NCBI RefSeq assembly: GCF_014191505.1
Contig: NZ_JACHWS010000003.1
Coordinates: 310,001 to 374,000, forward strand
Source of the DNA: Hoyosella altamirensis
GTDB taxonomy: Bacteria > Actinomycetota > Actinomycetes > Mycobacteriales > Mycobacteriaceae
Reading direction: 5' to 3'
Length of the DNA: 64,000 nt
Both the position numbers and the translations under genes were made by a program. Every line of letters begins with the position of its first letter. Positions within the stretch are counted from its first letter, which is position 1. Below are positions 1 through 8,533 of the stretch, one piece after another. The notes beneath the pieces are model-generated. The model was given only the letters and a program-made list of their open reading frames with translations. It ran no database searches and was not told where the DNA came from.

Positions 1-206
1 CGGAGCAGTCCCTCGCGGCTGCCGCAGGTATTCAGTCAATCCCCACGGTGATGGCTTTCCGCGAGGGCATTCTTGTGTTCGCGCAGCCTGGTGCGCTGCC
101 GCCGGACGCCCTTGAAAGCCTGATCACCCAGGTCAAGGATCTTGACATGGAAGATGTTCGCGCGCAGATCACTGAGCAGCAGGAGAACGGCGCACAGCAA
201 GCCTAG
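1..206 (+). CDS. Thioredoxin-fold protein, C-terminal fragment
   Basis: An open frame enters from the left edge (first full codon at base 3) and stops at TAG 204-206. The residues include SIPTVMAFREG, the cis-proline loop of thioredoxins, followed by the last strand and a helix that runs on into an acidic/Gln-rich tail (QITEQQENGAQQA). This is the usual C-terminal third of a thioredoxin; the catalytic WCGPC region would lie outside the window, so disulfide reductase activity cannot be confirmed. Confidence 0.8.
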   Translation, partial: EQSLAAAAGIQSIPTVMAFREGILVFAQPGALPPDALESLITQVKDLDMEDVRAQITEQQENGAQQA

Positions 207-225
207 TCCCCGCCTAGTGGAGTGA

Positions 226-1299
226 TCAGCTCCAGCGGGCCACGCGTGCCAATACGTTCTCGGTGAATTCGCTGGTTGACGCGAGGCCGCCTAAATCGGA
301 GGTCGCGATCCCTGCAGTAGTTGTGGCGGTCACCGCCCGGCGAATGCGCTGGGCGGCCCGTCCCATTTGGGCAGCCCCTTCTCGTTGAGCTAGCCAGTCG
401 AGCAGCATCGCTGCCGACATGAACATCGCTATGGGATTCGCACGGTTTCTTCCGGCAATATCAGGCGCCGCACCATGGGCCGCCTGAGCCATCGCTTGCG
501 TCTCAGACGTGTTCAGCGATGCCGCGATTCCCAGCGAGCCGGATAACTCGCCAGCGAGATCCGACAGTATGTCGCCGAACATATTCTCGGTCACGATCAC
601 GTCGTAGTCGCCTCCACGTACTAGGTGCGCGGCCATCGCATCGACATGCACGTCGTCGATTCTGACGCCGGGAAACTCGTGGCCGACCTCCCGGCATGTC
701 TCCAGGAACAAGCCGGTTGTTAGAGGCAGTACGTTCGCCTTATGGACGACCGTTACCCGGTTGCGGCGCTGCCGGGCCAGCGTGAACGCAGTACGGGCGA
801 TACGCGTGCACGCTTCACGCGTCACCACCGCAACGGCCATCGCGACGTCCTTCGTCGGCATGAACTCGCCGGACCCGGTGAACATGTTCCGATCAGCGTA
901 GAAACCTTCAGTGTTCTCGCGAACAATCACGACGTCGATATCGGGCCGCACGGATCGCACGCCCGGAAGCGCAACGGCAGGCCGGATGTTCGCGTAAAGG
1001 CCGTAACGCTTCCTGATCGTGCCGCCGGGAGCTGTCATGGTACGGAATTCAGCTGGATACGAAGCGTTGTCGTGTGGGCCGAGAAGCCAGCCCGGGAGAT
1101 CTGACAACGCGTCCTGCGTTTCAGGGGGTAACGGGCTGCCGTGTGTCTGGATTGCGGACGCCCCGAATGGCAGTTTCTGCCATGTGATCGCACCCGCGGA
1201 CGTTGCCCGCATCGCTGCGTCCACGACGCGGACTGTCGCCGGGACTATTTCGCGCCCGATTCCGTCGCCCTCCAGCACTCCAAGGGAAAGGTCCACCAT
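226..1299 (-). CDS. Isopropylmalate/tartrate dehydrogenase-like protein
   Basis: 357-residue NAD-dependent beta-decarboxylating dehydrogenase of the isocitrate/isopropylmalate dehydrogenase family. Seen: N-terminal GVLEGDGIGREIVP, the substrate-arginine region around RKRYGLYANIRP, RENTEGFYAD, the catalytic lysine in VVHKANVL and the metal-binding aspartates in NMFGDILSDLAGEL. The frame can be extended 10 codons to 1329, but that start lies only 11 bp from the divergent gene. ATG 1299 puts the conserved GDGIG at the normal distance, although its purine-rich GAGGGA is very close to the ATG. No leuCD or other pathway partner is adjacent, so the substrate (3-isopropylmalate, tartrate or a related 2-hydroxyacid) is open. 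Confidence 0.82.
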   Translation of the reverse strand: MVDLSLGVLEGDGIGREIVPATVRVVDAAMRATSAGAITWQKLPFGASAIQTHGSPLPPETQDALSDLPGWLLGPHDNASYPAEFRTMTAPGGTIRKRYGLYANIRPAVALPGVRSVRPDIDVVIVRENTEGFYADRNMFTGSGEFMPTKDVAMAVAVVTREACTRIARTAFTLARQRRNRVTVVHKANVLPLTTGLFLETCREVGHEFPGVRIDDVHVDAMAAHLVRGGDYDVIVTENMFGDILSDLAGELSGSLGIAASLNTSETQAMAQAAHGAAPDIAGRNRANPIAMFMSAAMLLDWLAQREGAAQMGRAAQRIRRAVTATTTAGIATSDLGGLASTSEFTENVLARVARWS

Positions 1300-1346
1300 T
1301 CCCTCATCATCGCCCACTTTCAGCGCCATGACAGCACAATGTGGTG

Positions 1347-1862
1347 ATGGTGCAATCCGTTGAATTGCTTCTCAACGAGGAGCTTGAAGAGGCGATCCGG
1401 GAACAATGGCGCACACTCGACGAGGCCGGACTCCCCTGCCAGCCGCTGAGAGCCCGGCCGCACGTCACGATCGGGGTCGCGCACGAAATCTACCCGCGGA
1501 TCGAGAAAAGGATTCCCGACGCCCTCGGCGACTTTCCGCTGAGCGCACGCATCGGCGGGCTCCTTGTCTTCGGCGACCGCCGAATGGTCCTCGCCCGTGC
1601 CGTGACGACCTCAGCGGCGCTGCTAGCCAAGCACGAGCGCGTCGCCGGACTGTTGCGGGAGTGCCCAGGCAAGCCAGGACATATGGAACCTGGCCAGTGG
1701 ACGCCGCACATCACCCTCGCTCGCAAAATGACACCAGAACAGGCCGGTTCAGCGCTAGCGCTCGTAGCCACCAGAAAAGACCTGGCCGGACAGTTTGTCG
1801 GCGCGCGGCGCTGGGACGGCACCCTTCGCCGCGAGACGGTCATCGTGCCCGGGGACCGCTAA
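1347..1862 (+). CDS. 2'-5' RNA ligase-like 2H phosphoesterase
   Basis: 171-residue protein of the 2H (LigT/CPDase-like) superfamily, which hydrolyses or forms cyclic or 2',5' phosphodiester bonds. The two HxTx signatures are visible: HVTI near residue 36 and HITL near residue 125, separated by the usual roughly 90 residues of two-lobed fold. ATG 1347 is preferred; GTG 1341 is in frame two codons upstream, and neither has a clear ribosome site. It diverges from the dehydrogenase gene. Its stop codon overlaps the stop of a small opposite-strand ORF. The RNA or nucleotide substrate is unknown. Confidence 0.85.
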   Translation: MVQSVELLLNEELEEAIREQWRTLDEAGLPCQPLRARPHVTIGVAHEIYPRIEKRIPDALGDFPLSARIGGLLVFGDRRMVLARAVTTSAALLAKHERVAGLLRECPGKPGHMEPGQWTPHITLARKMTPEQAGSALALVATRKDLAGQFVGARRWDGTLRRETVIVPGDR

Positions 1863-2011
1863 GACACGGCTCTTGTGCCCGAAGTGCTTTCACTCCAATA
1901 CTGGAGGCTGCCGTGCGGTGAGGTCTCGAGATGACTGTCCCGTGTGCGACCGAGCAGCGCCAGCACGTCAAGCACAACGAGCAGCAAGAGAAACACGATC
2001 AGGCTGATCAT
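1859..2011 (-). CDS. Possible small single-span membrane protein (50 aa)
   Basis: A short minus-strand frame from ATG 2011 (or in-frame GTG 2020) to TAG 1859 encodes 50 residues: one strongly hydrophobic helix (MISLIVFLLLLVVLDVLALL) followed at once by a basic stop-transfer GRTR and a polar tail. Such a clean N-terminal membrane helix with a positive flank is unlikely in random frame sequence. The stop overlaps the stop of the convergent 2H phosphoesterase. The ribosome site is weak (GTGGA about 5 nt before the ATG). Function unknown; similar short membrane ORFs are often left unannotated. Confidence 0.45.
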   Translation of the reverse strand: MISLIVFLLLLVVLDVLALLGRTRDSHLETSPHGSLQYWSESTSGTRAVS

Positions 2012-2048
2012 GTATTCCACTGTGGCCCAGTTTTGGGCGCGTCAACAG

Positions 2049-2062
2049 TGGCAGGAATGCCA
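2049..2062. promoter_or_regulatory. Inverted repeat upstream of the AraC/DJ-1 regulator
   Basis: A perfect palindrome TGGCA-GGAA-TGCCA lies 44 bp upstream of the regulator's ATG (2106), between it and the small membrane ORF on the other strand. Position and symmetry suggest an operator, possibly for autoregulation by the adjacent GlxA-type protein. This is inference from position only. Confidence 0.4.
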
Positions 2063-2105
2063 ATTAGGGTCGATTTTCTGCCATCCGCGCGGCACACTTG
2101 ATGAC

Positions 2106-3089
2106 ATGCTGCAGAAGGTGGTCGTTCTTCTCCCGCCGCGGGCTGAAACCTTTGAACTCGGCGTCGCCTGCGAGGTATTCGGCGTCGATCGTAGCGATGA
2201 CGGACTCCCGGCGTATGACCTGTCGATCGTCGCCGCCTGCCCAGGCGCCGTTCACACGCGCTACTACGACCTAGACATTCCACATGATCTCGACTGTCTC
2301 GCGTCCGCCGATCTCATCATTGTGGGCGCTGGCGGCGATGCCGTTGACGAGTCTGATGATGCGGTTGCCGTCACCAAAACTACGGGCACCCTGGATCCCG
2401 CTCTCGGCGCGCTCTGTCGAGCGGCACAGCGCGGGACGGCCGTTGCTTCTCTATGCACAGGAGCGTTCCTTCTGGGCGCAGCGGGCTTACTCGATGGGCG
2501 CAGATGCACAACGCATTGGCGCCATTCCGCCGCGCTCGCGGCTCGATTCCCCGATGCGCTCGTGGACCCCAGCGTTCTGTATGTCGACGATCACCCCATT
2601 TACACCAGCGCCGGAACGGCCGCCAGTATCGACCTGTGTCTGCATATTGTCCGCAAGTTCCAGGGCTCCGATGTCGCGAACGGGATTGCCCGCCGGATGG
2701 TGGTGCCACCGCACAGGGAAGGCGGTCAGGCGCAATTCGTGAATCGGCCTCTCCCTCGCCACAACGGCTCCTCGATGGCACCGTTGCTCGACTGGATGAC
2801 GGTGAACCTGCGTGATGATCATTCTGTGTCCGATCTTGCCGCCCGCGCAGGAATGTCATCGCGCACCTTCGCTCGCCGATTCCAAGCGGAAACAGGCTCC
2901 ACCCCAGCTCGGTGGCTGAATGATCAGCGGGTTCTGGAAGCCCAGCGGCTACTCGAAACAACAGACCTGACCGTCGAATCGATCGCTGACCGCGTCGGCT
3001 TCCGCAACGCCGCCGCGCTGCGGATCCACTTTCAGCGTGTTCGGCTCACTTCACCTAACGAGTATCGCCGTGTGTTCGCACGTGCCTAG
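2106..3089 (+). CDS. GlxA-type transcriptional regulator (DJ-1/PfpI + AraC HTH)
   Basis: 327-residue regulator. Residues about 1-185 form a DJ-1/PfpI (class I glutamine-amidotransferase-like) domain with the nucleophile-elbow sequence ASLCTGAFLLGAAGLL; residues about 225-325 are an AraC/XylS double helix-turn-helix (SDLAARAGMSSRTFARRF ... ESIADRVGFRN). A longer frame opens at 1944, but the first 54 codons do not resemble the family, and MLQKVVVLLPP at 2106 is the normal start. Members of this family often control amino-acid or amine catabolism. The convergent FAD oxidoreductase ending 4 bp away is a possible but unproven target. Confidence 0.85.
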   Translation: MLQKVVVLLPPRAETFELGVACEVFGVDRSDDGLPAYDLSIVAACPGAVHTRYYDLDIPHDLDCLASADLIIVGAGGDAVDESDDAVAVTKTTGTLDPALGALCRAAQRGTAVASLCTGAFLLGAAGLLDGRRCTTHWRHSAALAARFPDALVDPSVLYVDDHPIYTSAGTAASIDLCLHIVRKFQGSDVANGIARRMVVPPHREGGQAQFVNRPLPRHNGSSMAPLLDWMTVNLRDDHSVSDLAARAGMSSRTFARRFQAETGSTPARWLNDQRVLEAQRLLETTDLTVESIADRVGFRNAAALRIHFQRVRLTSPNEYRRVFARA

Positions 3090-3093
3090 CCGC

Positions 3094-4212
3094 TCACAGG
3101 AAGCGAGCTGGCGACAGCGCTTCGGCTCGCACGGGGATGTCTTCTGGCACACTCGATCCGGTTAACAGCGCGGCTGCGACGACCGCGAGCGCAGGAGCCA
3201 TCTGGATGCCGTATCCGCCTTGCCCCGCAAGGAAGCCGAACCCTGGGACCCCTGGAACAAGCCCAGCGACCGGCTCGCCGTCGGGAGCAAATGTCCGCAG
3301 ACCGCCCCAGGACCGGCGCACTGTTCGCAGGCCGAGCGTGGTCGCCTCGTTGATTTCTTCCATCGCACGCGCGATACCGAGTTCGGACGGCTTCGCATCA
3401 CCGGGCTCAACGGGATCAGCGTCCGCGGGAGACGCGAGAACACCGTCACCCTCGGGCTTGAAATACCAGCGTTCAGCAGGATCGCCCACTGTGGGCCCGT
3501 CACCTGCAAGCTTGCCAGGCGCAGGTGACATGAACAGCGTGCGGCGTTTCGGTACAAAACCTAATTGCGGCACACCTGCCAGCGACGCAACCGCATCGGC
3601 CCACGCCCCCGCAGCGTTGACCACAAGACCTGCGGAGAGGGATTCCTTGGCCAGCCCGACACTCCAGCCGTTCCCGTTCGGGCTGAGAGATCGCACACCG
3701 GAACCCGTGACAATCGTTCCACCGCGCGCCTTGAAGCCCCGGATGTAAGCCTGGTGCACTCCGAGAACGTCGATGTCGTGCGCTTCGTTGTCCAGCGCTG
3801 CCCGGCGCGTCACCTCCGGGTTCATCGCGGGACACCAGCGCAAGGTTTCGTCCGCGGACAGTGTGCCCAGTTCCCCAGGCCCGCCGCTGCGAGACTCGAT
3901 CATCCCAGTGAGTGCAGTATCGCTGGTCTCGTCTGTCGCCGCCCACAACACCGGCCGAGCATCGAGCGGGTGGACATCGCCCCACTCTGCGGAAATCGAA
4001 TCGAAGAGCTTCCTGCTAGCGACCGTCAGCGCGCGTACCACCGGGCCGCCATAGCTGGGGAGATACGTGGCGGCGGAGCGGCCCGTCGAATGAGTCGCGA
4101 GCATCGATTCAGTTTCAATCAGAACGACGGAGTTGTCGCTCGCCAGCTCATACGCGACTGACGCGCCCGCCATGCCGCCACCGATGACTGCTACATCGTA
4201 AGTCGTGGTCAT
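3094..4212 (-). CDS. FAD-dependent amino-acid/amine oxidoreductase (DAO family)
   Basis: 372-residue flavoprotein of the D-amino-acid oxidase/glycine oxidase family. The N-terminal dinucleotide fold VAVIGGGMAGASVAYELA is followed by the flavin-contact segment HSTGRSAATYLPSYGG; a C-terminal GFGFLAGQGGYGIQMAPA completes the FAD site. The HSTGRSAA stretch resembles D-arginine dehydrogenase-type enzymes, suggesting a D-amino acid substrate, but this is by resemblance only. The start ATG 4212 lies 2 nt after the polA stop, so the two genes are probably co-transcribed, an unexpected pairing. The AraC-type regulator gene converges on it. Confidence 0.85.
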   Translation of the reverse strand: MTTTYDVAVIGGGMAGASVAYELASDNSVVLIETESMLATHSTGRSAATYLPSYGGPVVRALTVASRKLFDSISAEWGDVHPLDARPVLWAATDETSDTALTGMIESRSGGPGELGTLSADETLRWCPAMNPEVTRRAALDNEAHDIDVLGVHQAYIRGFKARGGTIVTGSGVRSLSPNGNGWSVGLAKESLSAGLVVNAAGAWADAVASLAGVPQLGFVPKRRTLFMSPAPGKLAGDGPTVGDPAERWYFKPEGDGVLASPADADPVEPGDAKPSELGIARAMEEINEATTLGLRTVRRSWGGLRTFAPDGEPVAGLVPGVPGFGFLAGQGGYGIQMAPALAVVAAALLTGSSVPEDIPVRAEALSPARFL

Positions 4213-4214
4213 TT

Positions 4215-6992
4215 TCAGTGCCCCGCGCTTTCCCAGGATTGACCTTGTCCGACGGAAACATCGAGTGGTACGGAAAGTTCGTACGCACTTGCCATTTCAC
4301 GGCGGACCAGGTTCTCGACCTGATCTCGTTCGGCGTTGACGACTTCCAGCACAAGTTCATCGTGAACTTGCAGGAGCATGCGAGAACGCAGGTTCTCCCG
4401 CTGAAGCGCCTCATATACCCGCAGCATTGCCACCTTGATGATGTCAGCAGCGGACCCTTGAATGGGCGCATTCAGTGCAGCCCTTTCAGCGACCTCACGC
4501 CGCTGGCGATTGTCGCTGGTCAGGTCTGGAAGGTATCGGCGCCGACCGAAGATGGTGGAGGTATACCCATCTTTGCGAGCCTGTTCGACAACCGCATGCA
4601 GATAATCGCGCACCGCGCCGAACCGTGCGAAATACGCTTCCATCTGCGATTTCGCCTCATCATTCGAGATCTTCAGTTGCTGCGCGAGTCCATATGTCGA
4701 CAACCCGTAGGCGAGCCCATACGACATCGCTTTGACGCGGCGGCGCATGTCGGGAGTGACTTCATCGATAGGCACACCGAACGCCCGTGCACCTACAAAG
4801 CTGTGAAGGTCCTCGCCAGTTCTGAATGCCTCGATCAGCCCGGCATCCCCGGACAAATGAGCCATGATGCGCATCTCGATCTGGCTGTAGTCGGCGGTGA
4901 GGAGCACGTCGTAAGGGGTGCCGTCAGCTGCCTTGCCCACCACGAACGCCTGCCTGATCTGCCGTCCAGCTTCAGTCCGGATCGGTATGTTCTGCAGGTT
5001 CGGTTCAGTCGACGACAGTCGGCCCGTCGCGGCGATCGTCTGATTGAACGTCGTGTGGATGCGACTATCGTCAGCGACCGTCTTCAGTAGCCCCTCAACG
5101 GTGGTTTTGAGCTTCATCGAGTCGCGGTGGGTCAGCAAATGCTCGAGGAAAGGATGCTGAGTTTTCTCGAACATCGTGGCGAGCGCTTCAGCGTCCGTGG
5201 TGTATCCGGTTTTCGTGCGCTTCGTCTTCGGCATGTCGAGTTCATCGAACAGCACCACCTGGAGCTGTTTGGGTGAACCCAGATTGATCTGCTTCCCGAT
5301 CACGCCGTATGCAGCCTCAGCGGCGTCGTTGACCTGGCTCGCGAATTGACGCTGCAGATTCCCGAGCATGTCGAGGTCCACCGCAATGCCGGCGGCCTCG
5401 AGATCCGCGAGTACGAACGCGAGCGGGAGCTCCATTTCGGACAGCAGGGTACACGACTCGATCGTGTCGAGTTCACTGTCGAGCGCCGCCGCGAGGTCGA
5501 CCACGGCACGTGCGCGCAGAATTTCGGTTTCGGCGTGCTGGCGTTGCGAGTCGTTCTCGTCGTCGAGGAGCGACAGCTGTCCCTGACCGGTGTCTTCGGC
5601 GCGCAGTTCACGGTTCAGGTAGCGCAATGAAAGGTCATCGAGGTTGAAGCTGCGCTGCCCCGGCCGGACCAGGTAGGCAGCCAGAGCAGTGTCGCTCGTG
5701 ACACCCCGGAGCGCCCAGCCGCGTCCGCGCAGCGCATGGATCGCCCACTTGACGTCATGTACGGCTTTCCGCTGTTCGGGGTCGCCCAGCCAGCTTGCGA
5801 GTGCGGCATCGTCGGCTTCGGTCACAGTCTCGGCAGCAATGAAGGCGCCCTCGCCGTCAGCCGCAGCGATGGCGACACCCGTTGCGTCCGACGCATAGAC
5901 CAGCCGCGTGCCGACCACCGACAGCCCGTGCCGCGCTCCTGGTACCGCGTGAGCATTCAGCCAGTCCGCTACCTCGCCCGGTTCGAGAATCCGGCCACGC
6001 ACCTCAAAACCGGATTCCGCTTCCGGCTCAGGTGAGGCCAGCGTTTCGAAAAGCCGGTCACGGAGCACCCGGAATTCGAGGTCGTCGAACAACTGGTGGA
6101 TCCGTTCGCGATCCCACACACTCACTTCGAGCTGATCAGGTGAAAACGGGAGTGGAACATCGCGAACCATCTCCGTGAGCTGGCGGTTCATCAGTACGGA
6201 CGAAAGATTTTCCCGCAGCGCGTCACCAACCTTGCCGCGTACAGCGTCGACTTTCTCCACGAGGGTCTCAAGCGATCCATACTCGCGAATCCACTTCGCG
6301 GCGGTTTTCTCCCCCACACCAGGGATACCCGGAAGGTTGTCGCTCGGGTCACCACGCAGCGCCGCATAGTCGGGGTACTGCTGCGGTGAGAGGCCATATT
6401 TCGCCTCCACCGCTTCAGGCGTGAACCGAGTCAGATCCGAGACACCCCGCTTAGGGTAAAGCACCGTCACAGCGTCAGATACCAGCTGCAAAGCGTCACG
6501 GTCGCCGGTGCAGATGAGAACTTGATAGCCGAGATCGGTCGCCTGGGTCGTCAATGTCGCGATGATGTCGTCGGCCTCGAAGCCAGGTTCAGCCATCACC
6601 GGGATGCCCATCGCGGCGAGCACGTCCTTGGTGAGGTCAACCTGGCCGCGGAACTCATCCGGTGTCTTACTTCGGTTCGCCTTGTACTCGGGGAAAGTCT
6701 CAGCGCGGAAAGTCTGCCGTGAGACATCGAAAGCCACCGCGATGTGCGTTGGCTGTTCGTCGCGCAGCAAGTTGATCAGCATTGATGTGAACCCATAGAC
6801 CGCGTTGGTGGTCTGCCCGCTCGACGTGCGGAAGTTCTCCGCGGGCAGCGCGAAGAACGCGCGATACGCAAGGGAGTGCCCGTCCAGGAGCAGAAGCCGT
6901 GGCATTTCTGACTGCACGGCTCCCATCGAGGCGGGGCTTGCGGACGTCGGGGACGGGGTTCCGGGAGGACGGGTCACAGAGGAAGGGCTCAC
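4215..6992 (-). CDS. polA: DNA polymerase I
   Basis: 925-residue family A polymerase for repair and Okazaki-fragment processing. Order: a Ser/Pro/Thr-rich leader (about 30 residues), 5'-3' exonuclease domain (LLLLDGHSLAYRAFFALP, GFEADDIIATL, GDPSDNLPGIPGVGEKTA), a degenerate 3'-5' exonuclease-like middle, then the polymerase: motif A DYSQIEMRIMAHLSGD near residue 700, motif B RRRVKAMSYGLAYGLS, motif C VHDEL near 876. The frame stays open upstream to 7223, but GTG 6992 gives a VSPSSVT-type leader like that of mycobacterial PolA; ATG 6926 is another option. The key 3'-5' exonuclease carboxylates are not evident, as in other actinobacterial PolA. Confidence 0.95.
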   Translation of the reverse strand: MSPSSVTRPPGTPSPTSASPASMGAVQSEMPRLLLLDGHSLAYRAFFALPAENFRTSSGQTTNAVYGFTSMLINLLRDEQPTHIAVAFDVSRQTFRAETFPEYKANRSKTPDEFRGQVDLTKDVLAAMGIPVMAEPGFEADDIIATLTTQATDLGYQVLICTGDRDALQLVSDAVTVLYPKRGVSDLTRFTPEAVEAKYGLSPQQYPDYAALRGDPSDNLPGIPGVGEKTAAKWIREYGSLETLVEKVDAVRGKVGDALRENLSSVLMNRQLTEMVRDVPLPFSPDQLEVSVWDRERIHQLFDDLEFRVLRDRLFETLASPEPEAESGFEVRGRILEPGEVADWLNAHAVPGARHGLSVVGTRLVYASDATGVAIAAADGEGAFIAAETVTEADDAALASWLGDPEQRKAVHDVKWAIHALRGRGWALRGVTSDTALAAYLVRPGQRSFNLDDLSLRYLNRELRAEDTGQGQLSLLDDENDSQRQHAETEILRARAVVDLAAALDSELDTIESCTLLSEMELPLAFVLADLEAAGIAVDLDMLGNLQRQFASQVNDAAEAAYGVIGKQINLGSPKQLQVVLFDELDMPKTKRTKTGYTTDAEALATMFEKTQHPFLEHLLTHRDSMKLKTTVEGLLKTVADDSRIHTTFNQTIAATGRLSSTEPNLQNIPIRTEAGRQIRQAFVVGKAADGTPYDVLLTADYSQIEMRIMAHLSGDAGLIEAFRTGEDLHSFVGARAFGVPIDEVTPDMRRRVKAMSYGLAYGLSTYGLAQQLKISNDEAKSQMEAYFARFGAVRDYLHAVVEQARKDGYTSTIFGRRRYLPDLTSDNRQRREVAERAALNAPIQGSAADIIKVAMLRVYEALQRENLRSRMLLQVHDELVLEVVNAERDQVENLVRREMASAYELSVPLDVSVGQGQSWESAGH

Positions 6993-7202
6993 AACAGGCC
7001 AGTGTAAGGAGTGACCCCGACAACAAGCCATGCGTAACGCCCCGGCAACACATCGGAGTGTCTTATCGAAACTATCCGCCGATACTGTCTCGGGACTGAC
7101 ACTATGATTCGGACAATTCGCTTCAGCGACAACCAGGGTCGCGAAACGTGGTGAGGACAGGCCTAATACGGACAACCCGGTCCCGTGCTCACGAGCACAG
7201 CC

Positions 7203-7211
7203 GGGAGGAGG
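7203..7211 (+). promoter_or_regulatory. Ribosome binding site fixing the livH start
   Basis: GGGAGGAGG lies 5 nt before GTG 7217. This places the livH start at 7217 rather than at the upstream in-frame codon 7148. The intervening ATG at 7215 is out of frame and followed immediately by TGA. Confidence 0.7.
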
Positions 7212-7216
7212 AACAT

Positions 7217-8527
7217 GTGACACACTCCGTGACCTCGCGCCTGACTGGCCGCGGGGCAGCCGTTCTGCTGGCGCTGATGTTCAGTCTTGTCGTCCCACTG
7301 CTCGCGGCTGGATCGGCACTGGCGCAGAACAACGATGAAGAGGGACCGCTCGGCACCATCCAGGGCACGCTGATAAACGCGGGAGAGCCGCTCAACGGGG
7401 TCACTATAGAGGCTACCGACGAGGACGGCGACGTTGCCGGTGAAGCGACTTCGAGCGAGCGCGGGCAGTGGTCGATGCGAGTGTCGCCGGGCACGTACAC
7501 CGTGCGGCTGGATGAGGCGACACTGCCGGTTGACGTCATTGTGCAGCAGGCTGAACGCAGCGCGACGGTACGGGCTGACCGGGTTGCCTCGGTGATCTAC
7601 TCATTTGGTGATCCGCGTACCGGACTGGAGACCACGTTCACCGAACGGTTCCTCCGCCTCACCGTCGAAGGCCTTCGCTTCGGACTAGTTATCGCGATCA
7701 CCGCAGTCGGTCTGAGTCTCATTTTCGGCACAACCGGGCTCACCAACTTTGCCCACGGCGAACTAGTCACGATCGGCGCTGTCGCTGCGTGGGTGGTGAA
7801 CGTGAAGCTCGGCATGCATTTGATACCAGCGACGGTCATCGCCATCATTGTCGGCATCATCGTCGGTGTTCTCAACAACGCCATAGTCTGGCGGCCGTTG
7901 CGAAATCGGGGCGCGAGTCTGGTCGCACAGCTAGTCGTGTCGATTGGCCTCGCCCTCGCGCTTCGTGCCGCGCTCCTGTTGTTTTTCAGCGACCGTTCCC
8001 AAGCGTTCACGACTTATCAGAGCCAGCGGCAGCAGGACTTTGGCCCAATCTCGACCACACCGGTGAACCTCGCAACGATGCTGATCAGCCTCGCGGTCCT
8101 TATCGCGGTAGCACTGATGTTCAAGTTCACACGGATCGGTAAAGCGATGCGCGCCGTTTCCGACAACCGGGATCTGGCCGCCGCATCGGGCATCAACGTC
8201 GAACGGGTAGTCATGTTCGTGTGGGCGCTGGGCGGCGGCCTGGCTGCCCTCGGCGGTGTTTTGTTCGGACTTTCCGAACTGAACGGAACCGTGCAGTTCG
8301 AGATGGGCTTCAAGCTGCTTCTCCTGATGTTCGCAGGGATCATCCTCGGCGGTCTCGGGACGGCTTACGGGGCGCTGCTGGGGTGCGTCATCATCGGGCT
8401 CCTCGTCCAATGGTCCACGCTCGTCATCAACCCGGATCTGAAATACACGGGAGGTTTGCTCGTGCTCATCCTCGTCCTGGTTCTTCGGCCTCAGGGAATC
8501 CTCGGTTCCCGCGCACGGATCGGGTGA
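7217..8527 (+). CDS. livH: Branched-chain amino-acid ABC permease LivH with an N-terminal secreted domain
   Basis: 436 residues. Residues 1-36 are a signal-peptide-like segment ending in GSALAQ. About 38-125 form an extracytoplasmic beta-sandwich-like domain resembling carboxypeptidase regulatory domains (GTIQGTLINAGEPLNGVTIEA ... SPGTYTVRL). From about 147 it is a standard LivH permease with some 8 helices, including GTTGLTNFAHGELVTIGA and the EAA-like loop GKAMRAVSDNRDLAAASGI. Ordinary LivH is about 300 residues, so the first 140 are an addition. It heads the livHMGF operon and is preceded by 220 bp shared with divergent polA. Confidence 0.88.
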   Translation: MTHSVTSRLTGRGAAVLLALMFSLVVPLLAAGSALAQNNDEEGPLGTIQGTLINAGEPLNGVTIEATDEDGDVAGEATSSERGQWSMRVSPGTYTVRLDEATLPVDVIVQQAERSATVRADRVASVIYSFGDPRTGLETTFTERFLRLTVEGLRFGLVIAITAVGLSLIFGTTGLTNFAHGELVTIGAVAAWVVNVKLGMHLIPATVIAIIVGIIVGVLNNAIVWRPLRNRGASLVAQLVVSIGLALALRAALLLFFSDRSQAFTTYQSQRQQDFGPISTTPVNLATMLISLAVLIAVALMFKFTRIGKAMRAVSDNRDLAAASGINVERVVMFVWALGGGLAALGGVLFGLSELNGTVQFEMGFKLLLLMFAGIILGGLGTAYGALLGCVIIGLLVQWSTLVINPDLKYTGGLLVLILVLVLRPQGILGSRARIG

Positions 8528-8533
8528 CGCGCG

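Noticed and set aside
6993-7223. Upstream extension of polA to 7223
   Set aside because: The extra 77 residues have no family resemblance and run into the divergent livH region; GTG 6992 matches the mycobacterial leader.
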